NCBI GenBank assembly: GCA_018716725.1 | Contig: DVJP01000069.1 | Location: forward strand, 1 to 37,687 | Source: Candidatus Merdivicinus excrementipullorum | GTDB lineage: Bacteria; Bacillota; Clostridia; Oscillospirales; Ruminococcaceae | Reading direction: 5' to 3' | DNA: 37,687 bases | Shown: positions 26,298 to 34,332 of the stretch, piece by piece | Layout of the letters: the number at the start of each line of letters is the position of its first letter | Numbering within the stretch: position 1 is the stretch's first letter | Program-made: the position numbers and the translations under genes | Notes under the pieces: model-generated | Database searches by the model: none | What the model was told of the DNA's origin: nothing | What the model saw: only the letters and a program-made list of their open reading frames with translations

Positions 26298-26348
26298 AAA
26301 GCCCGCTGGAGGGATTTCTCCTATCCGGCGGGCTTTTTCTTTTTCGGA
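26298..26348 (+). terminator. Terminator of pap
   Basis: AAAGCCCGCTGGA (26298-26310) pairs with TCCGGCGGGCTTT (26334-26346) with one G-T pair, followed by T-rich sequence. Confidence 0.85.
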
Positions 26349-26363
26349 GGCACAATTTATTTT

Positions 26364-26386
26364 ATTCGACAAAATTCGACAAAATT
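26364..26386 (+). repeat. Tandem 10-base direct repeat upstream of an RNA candidate
   Basis: ATTCGACAAA occurs twice in a row (26364-26373 and 26374-26383), followed by ATT of a third copy. It lies about 17-40 bases upstream of the TATAGT box of the RNA candidate, a position that suits a regulator or a non-standard -35 region. Confidence 0.7.
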
Positions 26387-26414
26387 TTTCCCAAAGCTGT
26401 GATATAGTATAGTT

Positions 26415-26494
26415 GTGGGAGCAATCCCACAGAGGCAACGCCTCAACCTTTTTCCCACTCTGCCCAGCTTCCGCCTGGGCGGAGCTTTTATTTT
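26415..26494 (+). ncRNA. Candidate small structured RNA with its own terminator
   Basis: A TATAGT box at 26403-26408 would start transcription near 26415. The ~80-base product has hairpin A, GTGGGA-gcaa-TCCCAC (26415-26430, a GNRA loop); hairpin B, GAGGC-aac-GCCTC (26432-26444); and an alternative outer pairing GTTG/CAAC (26412-26415 with 26444-26447). It ends in a 10-base-pair terminator, CTCTGCCCAG with CTGGGCGGAG (26458-26467, 26475-26484), followed by CTTTTATTTT. There is no convincing ORF. No standard -35 box at 17 bases is present. I do not recognise the family. Confidence 0.5.
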
Positions 26495-26500
26495 GCAAGG

Positions 26501-26531
26501 AAAACTCCCCGCCAACCGGCAGGGAGTTTTT
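26501..26531. terminator. Hairpin after the SLH-domain gene
   Basis: AAAACTCCC (26501-26509) pairs with GGGAGTTTT (26522-26530), with GCC/GGC pairing inside. It is flanked by A and T runs, so it can serve the minus-strand gene at 26565 and back up the small RNA terminator. Confidence 0.75.
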
Positions 26532-26564
26532 ACACTGCAATTTTCTATTTCCGGAGGCTTCCTC

Positions 26565-27542
26565 CTATTTTTCTTCCAGCAGGCGCAGCATCTCTTTGGC
26601 TTCTCCCACCGTTACCGGGTCCTTAGGCCCCAAATAGATATCGGAAACCAGCCCTTCCCGGCAGGCCCATGCCATTGCCCGGCGGGCGCCGGAGGAAATT
26701 TCATCCGCGTCCTCCGCCTTGTCCAGGACATCATCCGTCACTCTGGGGCTTCCCTGGGATTTCCAAAGGGCCGTCACCAGCTGTTCCCGTGTCATAGCCC
26801 CGCCGTTCTCAGAAGACGCCGCGCTGGCTGCGTTTGACTTCTTGCCCAGCATCTGGTTCAGCGCCCCTTGGGTAAGGGGTTCCCAGGAAGCGCTGGGCAG
26901 GATCATAATGTGAAAGCCGTTGGTCTGAGCCGGATAGGAGGTGGCGTTGACGCCGGTCCAGGCGACAATATGTCCGCCAGCCTGCAAATCATCCGCCGAA
27001 ACCTCTTTGTCGGAGCCATAGTAAGAAAATTCCGTCTTTTCATTCGCCACGATATAAAGCCCGCCGTTGCTGGTCTGAATCCAGGTTTTTCCATTTTGCT
27101 GGGAAACTCCTTCCACCTCATAATACTGGGCGCAGCCCACGTCCATGGGGACGTTGCCCACTACGGCAAAGGCTGGGGACTGGGGCGGGATGGAACGGGT
27201 TTCCACAAGGCTGTGGAACACATACAGCCGGTCGCCTGCCTTCACGTCCGCAGGGTCTAAGGCCTTTTTGCTGCCGCTGTCAACCCAGACGGTATCTTCC
27301 GCAATGTTGAACACATACTCGCCGTACTGTTCCGAATCCATCCGCAGCTGGATGATATTGCCGTCCTCATCCTTCACGGCCTCTTTGACTTCGCCGTAAT
27401 ATAAAACGCTGTCCGGCAATGCCTGTTCCTGTTCCGTGGCGGTTTGTTCCGTCCCGCCGGACACTGCCGCCGCAGAAACCGGAACGGCGAAGGATACTGC
27501 CAGCATACCGCACAAAGCCATAGCCAATAATTTCTTTTTCAT
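26565..27542 (-). CDS. Secreted protein with one C-terminal SLH-like domain (325 aa)
   Basis: The N-terminus is a Sec signal peptide (MKKKLLAMALCGMLAV, likely cleaved after PVSA near residue 24). The middle ~200 residues are beta-rich, with repeated short segments (EVKEAVKDEDGNIIQL, VKAGDRLYVFHS, DDLQAGGHIVAWTG), and I cannot assign them to an enzyme. The last ~65 residues (MTREQLVTALWKSQGSP to VGEAKEMLRLL) look like a single S-layer homology domain, which would attach the protein to the cell wall. Usually three copies are present, so anchoring may be weak. ATG 27542 follows AGAGGTGG and begins the signal peptide; the upstream open frame is not coding. Probably a wall-associated protein of unknown function. 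Confidence 0.8.
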   Translation of the reverse strand: MKKKLLAMALCGMLAVSFAVPVSAAAVSGGTEQTATEQEQALPDSVLYYGEVKEAVKDEDGNIIQLRMDSEQYGEYVFNIAEDTVWVDSGSKKALDPADVKAGDRLYVFHSLVETRSIPPQSPAFAVVGNVPMDVGCAQYYEVEGVSQQNGKTWIQTSNGGLYIVANEKTEFSYYGSDKEVSADDLQAGGHIVAWTGVNATSYPAQTNGFHIMILPSASWEPLTQGALNQMLGKKSNAASAASSENGGAMTREQLVTALWKSQGSPRVTDDVLDKAEDADEISSGARRAMAWACREGLVSDIYLGPKDPVTVGEAKEMLRLLEEK

Positions 27543-27632
27543 GATGCTTCCACCTCTTTTGGTAAACTCATTTCCCGTACAGGGGCTTTCATTTATCAAG
27601 TACCCAAACCGCCCGCTGATGTTGCATGTTGG

Positions 27633-27672
27633 AAAAAAATTTTCCGGCTGCCGGGAAAACCCGGGGCCGGAA
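27633..27672 (-). terminator. Terminator of the uracil permease gene
   Basis: TTCCGGC (27642-27648) pairs with GCCGGAA (27666-27672), with a CCGGG/CCCGG inner stem. On the minus strand it is followed by seven T (27633-27639). Confidence 0.85.
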
Positions 27673-27682
27673 TTTTTCTTTC

Positions 27683-29020
27683 TCACACTTTAAAGGAAAC
27701 CGACTGTTCGCCCTCTTCCTCCTTGCCGAACTCGTAATCGTTGCCGGGAATAATGGCGTTCAGAACAATCCCCAGGATAGCCGCCACAGCCAGGCCGGAC
27801 AGGGTGATGGTGTAATCGCCGGCGGCAAAGGAGATGCCGTTGTTTTCAAAGGCGAAGTTGATCCCCAATGCGCTGACCAAAATCACCGCCGCAATGACCA
27901 GGTTCCGGGTTTTGGTGAAGTCCACCCGGTTTTCCACAATGTTCCGCACGCCTACGGCGGAGATCATTCCGTACAGGATAATGGAGATGCCGCCGATAAT
28001 GGCGGTGGGGATGGTTTCAATAACCGCGCCGATTTTGGGGCTGAAGCTCAGAAGGATGGCGAAGCAGGCGGCAATCCGCATAACTCTGGGGTCATAGATC
28101 CGGGTCATGGCCAGAACGCCGGTGTTCTCGCCGTAAGTGGTGTTGGCAGGGCCGCCCAGGAAGCCAGCCATGGAGGTAGCCAGGCCGTCGCCCAGCAGGG
28201 TCCGGGACAGGCCGGGGTCGGCGATGTAGTTTTTGCCGGTGGTGGCGCTGATGGCCGCCATGTCGCCGATATGCTCCATAATGGTGGCCAGGGCGATGGG
28301 CATAATCATGAGGATAGCGTTTAAGTCAAATTTCGCCATGGCGGAACGGTGAACCGGCAGGCCGATCCACTGGGCTTCCCGGATGGCGGTGAAGTCCACC
28401 TGGCTCATGCACAAAGCCACAGCATAGGAAATCACAATTCCCAAGATAATGGGGATGATCTTCACCATGCCCCGGCCCCAGATGTTGCAGATGATGATGA
28501 CCGCCAGGGCGACAACAGCCAACAGCCAGTTGGTGCTGGCGTTGGACACGGCGTTGGGAGACAAAATCAGGCCGATGGAGATGATAATGGGGCCGGTGAC
28601 CACCGGCGGGAAAAACCGCATGACCCGCTTAATACCGAAAGCGGCAATCAGGGCGGACAGCACCACATACACAAGGCCCGCCGCCACAACGCCGCCGCAG
28701 GCATAGGGAAGCATTTCCAGGTTGGAGCTGCCGTCCTCAAGCCTGGGAGCCACCGCCGCAAATCCCCCTAAAAACGCGAAAGAGGAGCCTAAAAACGCCG
28801 GTACCTTTCCTTTGGTGATCAAATGGAACAGCAGGGTTCCCAAGCCCGCCATCAGCAGGGTGGTGGAGACGTCCAGGCCGGTGATAATGGGCACCAGGAC
28901 CGTTGCCCCGAACATGGCGAAGGTGTGCTGGATTCCCAGCAGGATCATCCGGGGGATCCCCAGCTGGCGGGCGTCAAATAAGCCCTCCGCCCCAATGGCG
29001 GCAGTTTTTGTCTTTTTCAT
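27683..29020 (-). CDS. uraA: Uracil/xanthine permease, NCS2 family (445 aa)
   Basis: This is a membrane transporter of the nucleobase:cation symporter-2 family with 12-14 hydrophobic segments. It starts with the UraA-like GIQHTFAMFGATVLVP, then FLGSSFAFL. The substrate-site region MEHIGDMAAISATTGK is followed by the signature GGPANTTYGENTGVLAMT, which matches uracil permeases (NTTYGENxG) closely. The length is typical. AGGAGGA lies seven bases before ATG 29020. The gene is single, with a strong promoter at 29084-29112 and a terminator. The ~55-base leader shows no obvious PyrR-type attenuator. Uracil is the likely substrate; xanthine is less likely. Confidence 0.93.
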   Translation of the reverse strand: MKKTKTAAIGAEGLFDARQLGIPRMILLGIQHTFAMFGATVLVPIITGLDVSTTLLMAGLGTLLFHLITKGKVPAFLGSSFAFLGGFAAVAPRLEDGSSNLEMLPYACGGVVAAGLVYVVLSALIAAFGIKRVMRFFPPVVTGPIIISIGLILSPNAVSNASTNWLLAVVALAVIIICNIWGRGMVKIIPIILGIVISYAVALCMSQVDFTAIREAQWIGLPVHRSAMAKFDLNAILMIMPIALATIMEHIGDMAAISATTGKNYIADPGLSRTLLGDGLATSMAGFLGGPANTTYGENTGVLAMTRIYDPRVMRIAACFAILLSFSPKIGAVIETIPTAIIGGISIILYGMISAVGVRNIVENRVDFTKTRNLVIAAVILVSALGINFAFENNGISFAAGDYTITLSGLAVAAILGIVLNAIIPGNDYEFGKEEEGEQSVSFKV

Positions 29021-29083
29021 ACTTCCTCCTTCTTCGGGCTGCTGCTGCCCGATCCGCTTACAAAAAGCCGCATAATTATGTTT

Positions 29084-29112
29084 ATTATAACAAATCCTTT
29101 ACAAATTTTCAA
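29084..29112 (-). promoter_or_regulatory. Promoter of the uraA gene
   Basis: Read on the minus strand: TTGAAA (29107-29112), a 17-base spacer, then TATAAT (29084-29089). Close to consensus. Confidence 0.75.
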
Positions 29113-29224
29113 CAGATTCTTTTCATTCCCCTTCTTTTCGTTCTTTTCACGCAAGACGGAGGATGTTTTTTGTGCGGATTTTTCTTCATGGCTGCAACCT
29201 CTTAACCGAAGAATTGTGGAGCAA

Positions 29225-29252
29225 AAAAGACAGGCCCGAAAGCCTGTCTTTT
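29225..29252 (-). terminator. Terminator of the nadE operon
   Basis: AAAAGACAGGC (29225-29235) pairs perfectly with GCCTGTCTTTT (29242-29252). On the minus strand it is followed by six T. It lies just downstream of the last small membrane gene. Confidence 0.88.
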
Positions 29253-29257
29253 CCGTT

Positions 29258-29428
29258 TTACCATCTGCCCTTTTTCAGCCGCCCCGCAACTAAAATGGTT
29301 CCAAAAATCAGAAGTACCAGCAGGGCGGAAATCCAAAGGGGACTCAACACCCACAGCCAGGAAACGTCTATGAGTCCAAAGTCCTTCAGCACAATGAGGA
29401 TCAAGGTCAGAGTGCCGATGAAGCCCAT
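29258..29428 (-). CDS. Small membrane protein (56 aa; reading frame interrupted at its best start)
   Basis: The frame from ATG 29428 encodes MGFIGTLTLILIVLKDFGL, a second hydrophobic stretch (VLSPLWISALLVLLIFGTIL) and a basic end (RLKKGRW). It has two membrane helices and resembles the short 'transmembrane Fragile-X-F' proteins of Clostridia. The same frame has a better start at 29458, ideally placed behind AGGAGGA, but its third codon is TAA (29450-29452). Either ATG 29428, with a weaker AGG site, is used (perhaps by reinitiation), or the gene is recently damaged. It follows the 78-aa gene directly; the ribosome site overlaps that stop. Function unknown. Confidence 0.6.
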   Translation of the reverse strand: MGFIGTLTLILIVLKDFGLIDVSWLWVLSPLWISALLVLLIFGTILVAGRLKKGRW

Positions 29429-29471
29429 CCCGGACCTTTTCGCCTGTTTTTATTCCATCGCAGCGTCCTCC

Positions 29472-29708
29472 TTATTCCTCACCGGAACCAAGAGACCGGC
29501 AGACCACCCGGCCGAATTTCACCATCAGGGGGATATAGGTTGCCAGGAAAACAATCCCAGCCAAAATCAGGGGGATTTTCCGTTTCTTCTCCGGCACGCA
29601 AAGGCCGATGAGCACCCCCATAGCGCAGAGGCAGAATTTAACTAAGGCCAGATCTTTCCAGTCGCACTCCCGGATATAGGCGTTTCCCCAGTCAAAATGC
29701 CTTTTCAC
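29472..29708 (-). CDS. Small membrane protein (78 aa)
   Basis: The protein has two hydrophobic segments: LVKFCLCAMGVLIGLCV and IPLILAGIVFLATYIPLMV, with a KKRK turn between them, after a charged N-terminus (GNAYIRECDWKDLAL). Close relatives occur widely in Clostridia under the doubtful name 'permease of phosphate ABC transporter'; nothing here supports phosphate transport. It starts with GTG 29708, behind a strong AGGAGGG. It lies 45 bases after nadE with no terminator between, so it is co-transcribed with nadE and the 56-aa protein. Confidence 0.75.
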   Translation of the reverse strand: MKRHFDWGNAYIRECDWKDLALVKFCLCAMGVLIGLCVPEKKRKIPLILAGIVFLATYIPLMVKFGRVVCRSLGSGEE

Positions 29709-29753
29709 GAAAATCCCTCCTGTTGTATTGAGTTATAAAATACTCTTCGTAAT

Positions 29754-31673
29754 TTACTCCGCCAAAAACGCGCCCATGTCCGCGTCGGAAGGCATCCGCC
29801 AGTCGCCCCGGGGAGAAAGGCTGACAGAACCGACCTTGGGGCCGTCCGGCAGGCAGGAACGCTTGAACTGGCTGATAAAGAACCGTTTTAAGAACAAAGA
29901 CAGCCATTTATCGATTTCTTCCTTGGAATATTTCTCCCCAAAGGCCCGGCCGGCCAGGAAGGCCAGCTTGTCCCGCTGGCAGCCGAAGCGCAGGAAGTGG
30001 TAAAGGAAGAAATCGTGAAGCTCATACGGCCCGATGTTGTCCTCGGTTTTCTGCTGGATTTCGCCGTTTTCATCCGGCGGCAGCAATTCGGGACTCACCG
30101 GGGTGTCCAGCACCTCACCCAGAACGGCGGCGGTGCGGGGGTCCGATTCCTCGGCCACAAAGGCCACCAGGTGCCGCACCAGGGTTTTGGGCACCGAAGC
30201 GTTGACGCCGTACATGCTCATGTGGTCGCCGTTGTAGGTGCACCAGCCCATGGCCAGCTCCGAAAGGTCGCCGGTGCCCACCAGGATGCCCCTCTCCTTG
30301 TTGGCCAAATCCATGAGAATCTGGGTGCGCTCCCGGGCCTGGGTGTTTTCATAGGTGACGTCGTGGACAGACGGGTCGTGGCCGATGTCCTGCATGTGCT
30401 GGAGGCAGGAAGGCTTAATGTCCACCTCCCGAAGTTCGGCCCCCAGGGAACGGATCAGTTCCAGGGCGTTCTGGTAGGTGCGGTCAGTGGTGCCGAAGCC
30501 GGGCATGGTGACGCAGAGGATGTTTTTCTCCGGCAGGCCCAGGCGTTTCATGGCCTCGTGGGACACCAGCAGGGCCAGGGTGGAGTCCAAGCCACCGGAA
30601 ATGCCGATAACAGCCCGTTTTGCGCCGGTGTGGGACATGCGGCGGGCCAGCCCGGCGGACTGGATGGCAAAGATTTCCCGGCAGCGTTCCGCTCGGGTTT
30701 TGCCGTCCCGGGGAATAAAGGGGGCCGGGTCGCAGGGCCGGTCCATCTGCTCCAAAGAAAGCTTTGGCAGTTCCCCGGAAACCACCCGCAGCCTGCCGCC
30801 GTACACCGCCGCGCAGTCGTGGAAGCTGCCGTTTTTGCGGCGTTCCGCCATAAGCCGGTCCAGGTCAATGCAGGCCACGGCCATGGTTCCCTCAGGGCAG
30901 AAACGCTCCCCTTCCGCTAGAATTGCGCCGTTTTCCGAAATGGTGCAGGCCCCGCCGAATACCAGGTCGGTGGTGGACTCCCCAAGGCCGGAGGATGCGT
31001 AGACGTAGGCGCAGATGCACCGGGCGCTCTGGCCGGAAATCAGTTCTTTCCGGTAGGCGTCCTTGGCCACCAGCTCGTTACTGGCGGAAAGGTTCAAAAT
31101 CAAATTCGCGCCGCTGACAGCCAGCCGGGAACTGGGGGGAATGGGGACCCACAGATCCTCGCAGACCTCCACGCCCATAGCCAGTTCTCCGAAGCGGAAC
31201 AACAGCTCCCCAAAGGGGACGTTTTGGCCGCAGAGGGCAATTTCCTCCTCCAGAGCGGAGGAACCCGGCGCGAACCACCGTTTTTCGTAAAATTCCTGAT
31301 AATTGGGCAGGTATTCCTTGGGGACAGCCCCCAGAATTTTTCCGCTTTGGATAATAACAGCGCAGTTATACAAGGCGTCGCCCACACGCACCGGCATTCC
31401 CAGGGCAATCACTGCGGGATTCCCGGCGGTTTCGGCCAAAATCCGGCCAAGGGCCTCTTCACAGCCCCGGATCAGCCGGTCCTGATGGAACAGGTCGGCG
31501 GCGGTATAGGACGATAAAGCCAGTTCCGGCAGGACAATCACCTGGGCGCCGGTTTCCCAGGCTTCGGCAATAGCTTCCAGCAGGTAGGCGGCGTTTTTTT
31601 CAGGGTTGGCCACCGCCGTTTTGGGAGAACAGGCGGCAATCTTAACAAATCCGAAATCGGACGCGGTTTTCAT
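29754..31673 (-). CDS. nadE: Glutamine-dependent NAD(+) synthase (639 aa)
   Basis: Two domains. The N-terminal nitrilase-type glutaminase has the triad E50 (VLPELALS), K119 (GAVPKEYLP) and C171 (GVEVCEDLW); it releases ammonia from glutamine. The C-terminal synthetase has the PP-loop GISGGLDSTLAL, which adenylates nicotinic acid adenine dinucleotide, and motifs GTGDLSELAMGWCTYNG and PSPELLP-like PVSPELLPPDE. Length is normal for the family. ATG 31673 has AAGGAG eight bases upstream; the longer open frame to 31790 crosses the promoter. It is first gene of a three-gene operon with two small membrane proteins. It catalyses the last step of NAD synthesis in the cytoplasm. Confidence 0.97.
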   Translation of the reverse strand: MKTASDFGFVKIAACSPKTAVANPEKNAAYLLEAIAEAWETGAQVIVLPELALSSYTAADLFHQDRLIRGCEEALGRILAETAGNPAVIALGMPVRVGDALYNCAVIIQSGKILGAVPKEYLPNYQEFYEKRWFAPGSSALEEEIALCGQNVPFGELLFRFGELAMGVEVCEDLWVPIPPSSRLAVSGANLILNLSASNELVAKDAYRKELISGQSARCICAYVYASSGLGESTTDLVFGGACTISENGAILAEGERFCPEGTMAVACIDLDRLMAERRKNGSFHDCAAVYGGRLRVVSGELPKLSLEQMDRPCDPAPFIPRDGKTRAERCREIFAIQSAGLARRMSHTGAKRAVIGISGGLDSTLALLVSHEAMKRLGLPEKNILCVTMPGFGTTDRTYQNALELIRSLGAELREVDIKPSCLQHMQDIGHDPSVHDVTYENTQARERTQILMDLANKERGILVGTGDLSELAMGWCTYNGDHMSMYGVNASVPKTLVRHLVAFVAEESDPRTAAVLGEVLDTPVSPELLPPDENGEIQQKTEDNIGPYELHDFFLYHFLRFGCQRDKLAFLAGRAFGEKYSKEEIDKWLSLFLKRFFISQFKRSCLPDGPKVGSVSLSPRGDWRMPSDADMGAFLAE

Positions 31674-31712
31674 GGAAACACTCCTTTTCACATGGGTAAG
31701 ATTTCTGCTTTT

Positions 31713-31741
31713 ATTGTACCTCATTCCCGGCAGGTTTGCAA
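31713..31741 (-). promoter_or_regulatory. Promoter of the nadE operon
   Basis: Read on the minus strand: TTGCAA (31736-31741), a 17-base spacer, then TACAAT (31713-31718), about 40 bases before the start codon. Confidence 0.65.
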
Positions 31742-31811
31742 GGAAAAAGTAACGCACAAAATTAAACCATAAAATTCGTACGATTCTCACAACTTTTTTT
31801 GGTAAAGCCTG

Positions 31812-31840
31812 TTGATTTCATGCAAAGAATTTGCTATAAT
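31812..31840 (+). promoter_or_regulatory. Promoter of the lipoprotein gene at 31866
   Basis: TTGATT (31812-31817), a 17-base spacer and TATAAT (31835-31840), 25 bases before the start codon. Confidence 0.75.
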
Positions 31841-31865
31841 GAAGGCAAGAAAGGGGGCGTTTTGA

Positions 31866-32423
31866 ATGGCTCATATCGAAATATTGGCGGTGTTGCTGGC
31901 TGCGTCCATATTGACTGCCTGCGGCCAGGCCGAACCGGCGGAGGCGGACCCGGCGGTCTTTGAAAATACGGCTTGGAAACAGTCCCCGGAGGAAACGGAA
32001 AAGGCCCTGGGCCAGGATTTTTCCAAGGAATCGCCGCCACGGGAGGAGGTTCCGGAGGGGGAACTGCTGAACTGCCTGTATAACAGCCCCATTACCCTGC
32101 CCGTCAGCGGGGCGGAAGCGGAGAACGCTTCCTTCCTTTACTGGAACCTGGACGGCAGCTTCCAGCTTTCGGAGGTGCGGCTGCTGTTCGGCTCCCCGGA
32201 GGAAACGGAGGAATACCGGGCTTATCTGGACGGCCTTTACGGGGAAGCGGAAGAAGCGGAGATTTCCCTGTTGGACGAAAGCGGTCAGTACAGCGCCATT
32301 TGGCAGTGGGCGGACGGTGAGATCAAAGTTTCCTATCTGCCGCCGGAAACACCCTTTTATAGCGCGGAATTTCCCAACGGGATGTTCCGCTTCCAATGCG
32401 GCGACTTTCCCTGGACAGAATAA
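31866..32423 (+). CDS. Putative lipoprotein of unknown function (185 aa)
   Basis: The signal MAHIEILAVLLAASILTACG ends in the lipobox LTAC with C19 lipidated, though the N-terminus lacks the usual lysines, so export may be inefficient. The mature part is acidic (repeated GSPEETEEYR-like and EAEEAEI stretches) and ends in MFRFQCGDFPWTE. It has no recognised domain. AAAGGGGG precedes ATG 31866 by about eight bases, and a strong promoter lies just upstream. It is monocistronic, divergent from nadE and convergent with rny, with a shared hairpin between. The small size and acidic beta-type sequence fit a surface-exposed protein, but no function can be given. Confidence 0.72.
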   Translation: MAHIEILAVLLAASILTACGQAEPAEADPAVFENTAWKQSPEETEKALGQDFSKESPPREEVPEGELLNCLYNSPITLPVSGAEAENASFLYWNLDGSFQLSEVRLLFGSPEETEEYRAYLDGLYGEAEEAEISLLDESGQYSAIWQWADGEIKVSYLPPETPFYSAEFPNGMFRFQCGDFPWTE

Positions 32424-32427
32424 AAAT

Positions 32428-32458
32428 ACCCGCCTTTCCTTTTGGAAGGGCGGGTTTT
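32428..32458. terminator. Bidirectional terminator between the lipoprotein gene and rny
   Basis: ACCCGCCTTTCC (32428-32439) pairs with GGAAGGGCGGGT (32444-32455) around a four-T loop with one G-T pair. A runs before and T runs after serve both strands. Confidence 0.88.
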
Positions 32459-32461
32459 CTC

Positions 32462-34024
32462 TTATTTTGCGTAGTCGATGGCCCGGCTTTCCCGGATCAT
32501 GTTGACCTTGATCTGGCCGGGGTATTCCAGCTCGCTTTCGATGCGCTTGGCAATGTCCCGGGCAACGATGACCATTTCATCGTCTTTCACCACTTCGGGC
32601 TTCACCAGGATGCGGATCTCGCGGCCGGCCTGGATGGCGTAGCATTTTTCCACGCCTTCAAAGGAGCTGGCGATTTCCTCCAGCTTCTCCACCCGCTTGA
32701 TGTAGTTTTCCAGGTTCTCCCGTCTTGCGCCGGGGCGGGCCGCGGAAATGGCGTCGGCCGCCTGGACCAGGGCCGCCACAACGGTCTTGGTTTCCACGTC
32801 GCCGTGATGGGCCTCAATGGCGTGGAGCACCTGTGCGTTTTCCTTATACTTGCGGCAGACGTCCATGCCGATCTGGACATGGGAGCCTTCGATTTCATGG
32901 CTTAAAGCCTTGCCGATGTCGTGGAGCAGGCCGGCGCGTTTGGCGGTGGTTACGTCCACCCCCAGCTCCGCCGCCATAATCCCCGCCAGATGGGCCACTT
33001 CAATGGAGTGATCCAGAACGTTCTGGCCGTAGGAGGTGCGGTAACGGAGCCGTCCCAGCAGCTTCACCAGCTCGTGGTGGAGACCGTGGACATTGGTTTC
33101 CATCATGGCCCGTTCGCCTTCCGCCTTGATGCGGGTTTCCACTTCTCTAGTGGCTTTTTCCACAGTTTCCTCAATGCGGGCCGGGTGGATGCGGCCGTCG
33201 GTAATGAGCTTCTCCAAAGACAGCCGGGCGATTTCCCGGCGGACCGGGTCGAAGCTCGACAGGGTGATGGCCTCCGGGGTGTCGTCGATAATCAAATCCA
33301 CGCCGGTCAGGGTTTCCAAAGCCCGGATATTCCGGCCTTCCCGGCCGATAATGCGGCCCTTCATTTCATCGCTGGGCAGGGTCACCACAGAAACGGTGGC
33401 CTCGCTCACATGGTCCGCGGCGCAGCGGGAAATGGCCATAGAAATCATTTCCCTTGCCTTTTCCTCTGCCTCGTCCTTGAGCTGCTGCTCAAAGTTTGCG
33501 ATTTTCACCGCTTTCTCGTGGGTCAGCTCCCCTTCCAAGCTTTCCAAAAGCTGTTCCTTGGCCTGGCTGGCTGTCAGGCCCGAAATGCGTTCCAGCTGGT
33601 CGATCTGGCTTTTCTTAAGCTTTTCCGCTTCCTCCAGCCGTTCCTCAACCTGAAGGTGCTTCTGCTGGATGCTTTCCTCTTTTTTCTCCAGGTTATCCAG
33701 CTTGCGGTCCAAGGATTCCTCTTTCTGCTGGATTCTGCGCTCCTGCCTGGAAACTTCGGTGCGGCGGTCCTTAATGTCCCGTTCCGCCTCGGTGCGCAGC
33801 TTATGGACTTCTTCCTTTGCCTCTATCAACAGTTCTTTTTTCTTTGCTTCGGCCGATTTATATGCCTCGTTGACGATCCGCTTTGCCTGATCCTCAGCGC
33901 TTCCAATTTCGGTTTCGGCTGTCTTTTTGCGATAGGCGACGCCGATGAAAAAAGCCGCGGCGCCCGCCACAATCAATGTGACAAAAAAAGTGATAGCGCA
34001 GTAGATAATTGTACTGCTGTCCAT
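32462..34024 (-). CDS. rny: Ribonuclease Y (520 aa)
   Basis: RNase Y is the membrane-anchored endonuclease that starts mRNA decay in many Firmicutes. The order of parts is classical: an N-terminal membrane helix ([20 protein letters not shown]), a long charged coiled coil to about residue 200, a KH RNA-binding domain ([17 protein letters not shown]) and an HD domain ([14 protein letters not shown], with further histidines in [11 protein letters not shown]). The C-terminus [13 protein letters not shown] is highly typical. Length matches the family (about 520 aa). ATG 34024 is preceded by GGAGGG at a somewhat long spacing of 11 bases. The gene is single, with a near-consensus promoter and a ~175-base leader. 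Confidence 0.98.
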   Translation of the reverse strand: MDSSTIIYCAITFFVTLIVAGAAAFFIGVAYRKKTAETEIGSAEDQAKRIVNEAYKSAEAKKKELLIEAKEEVHKLRTEAERDIKDRRTEVSRQERRIQQKEESLDRKLDNLEKKEESIQQKHLQVEERLEEAEKLKKSQIDQLERISGLTASQAKEQLLESLEGELTHEKAVKIANFEQQLKDEAEEKAREMISMAISRCAADHVSEATVSVVTLPSDEMKGRIIGREGRNIRALETLTGVDLIIDDTPEAITLSSFDPVRREIARLSLEKLITDGRIHPARIEETVEKATREVETRIKAEGERAMMETNVHGLHHELVKLLGRLRYRTSYGQNVLDHSIEVAHLAGIMAAELGVDVTTAKRAGLLHDIGKALSHEIEGSHVQIGMDVCRKYKENAQVLHAIEAHHGDVETKTVVAALVQAADAISAARPGARRENLENYIKRVEKLEEIASSFEGVEKCYAIQAGREIRILVKPEVVKDDEMVIVARDIAKRIESELEYPGQIKVNMIRESRAIDYAK

Positions 34025-34200
34025 ACGGATTCAAACCCTCCTTTTTTCTTATTTTCTGGTATAATCTAAGCTGAAAAACAGATATTCCCTATCCGGTCAC
34101 CTGTATTTCACACCGGCTTTCTGCCGGGAACAGGATTTTTTCTCATTATCCGGCCGGGCTGAAAACCCCGGCGCCGACAAATCGGAATAAAACTCCATTC
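34025..34200 (-). other. Long GC-rich structured leader of rny
   Basis: If transcription starts near 34200, the leader is ~175 bases and holds at least two stable hairpins: GCCGGG/CCCGGC (34153-34158 with 34167-34172) and CCGGC/GCCGG (34113-34117 with 34123-34127). It contains no ORF. RNase Y may regulate its own mRNA through such a leader, but I recognise no known motif. Confidence 0.45.
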
Positions 34201-34206
34201 TATATT

Positions 34207-34235
34207 ATTTTATTACCAGAACGGCCTTCTGTCAA
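34207..34235 (-). promoter_or_regulatory. Promoter of rny
   Basis: Read on the minus strand: TTGACA (34230-34235, perfect consensus), a 17-base spacer, then TAAAAT (34207-34212). Confidence 0.75.
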
Positions 34236-34288
34236 GGATTTCCCGCCACTTTTGCGCACTTTGGCGGATTTTTCCCCATTTTGGCTGT

Positions 34289-34321
34289 AAAAAATACCGG
34301 CAGAAAGGATTCTGCCGGTAT
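34289..34321 (-). terminator. Terminator of the MATE gene
   Basis: ATACCGGCAGAA (34294-34305) pairs perfectly with TTCTGCCGGTAT (34310-34321). On the minus strand it is followed by a T run. Confidence 0.9.
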
Positions 34322-34332
34322 CTTCCGCAAAA

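Noticed and set aside
26415-26450. Mini-ykkC/guanidine-II riboswitch (two small hairpins)
   Set aside because: The loops are GCAA and AAC, not the required ACGR, and no guanidine transporter follows.
29997-30920. 307-codon open frame opposite nadE
   Set aside because: Antisense to the NAD synthase domain and rich in Gly, His and Gln, as expected for a reversed frame.
32921-34069. 382-codon open frame opposite rny
   Set aside because: Antisense of the coiled coil and HD domains. The Phe/Leu-rich pattern comes from reversed Glu/Lys codons.
34060-34070. TATAAT on the plus strand before 34281
   Set aside because: No coding region or RNA follows on that strand; the open frame at 34281-34559 is a shadow of the MATE gene end.
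34025-34200. Cobalamin-type riboswitch in the rny leader (GCCGGTGTGAAATACAGG looked similar)
   Set aside because: The conserved B12-box core and the rest of the fold are missing, and rny is not a cobalamin-controlled gene.
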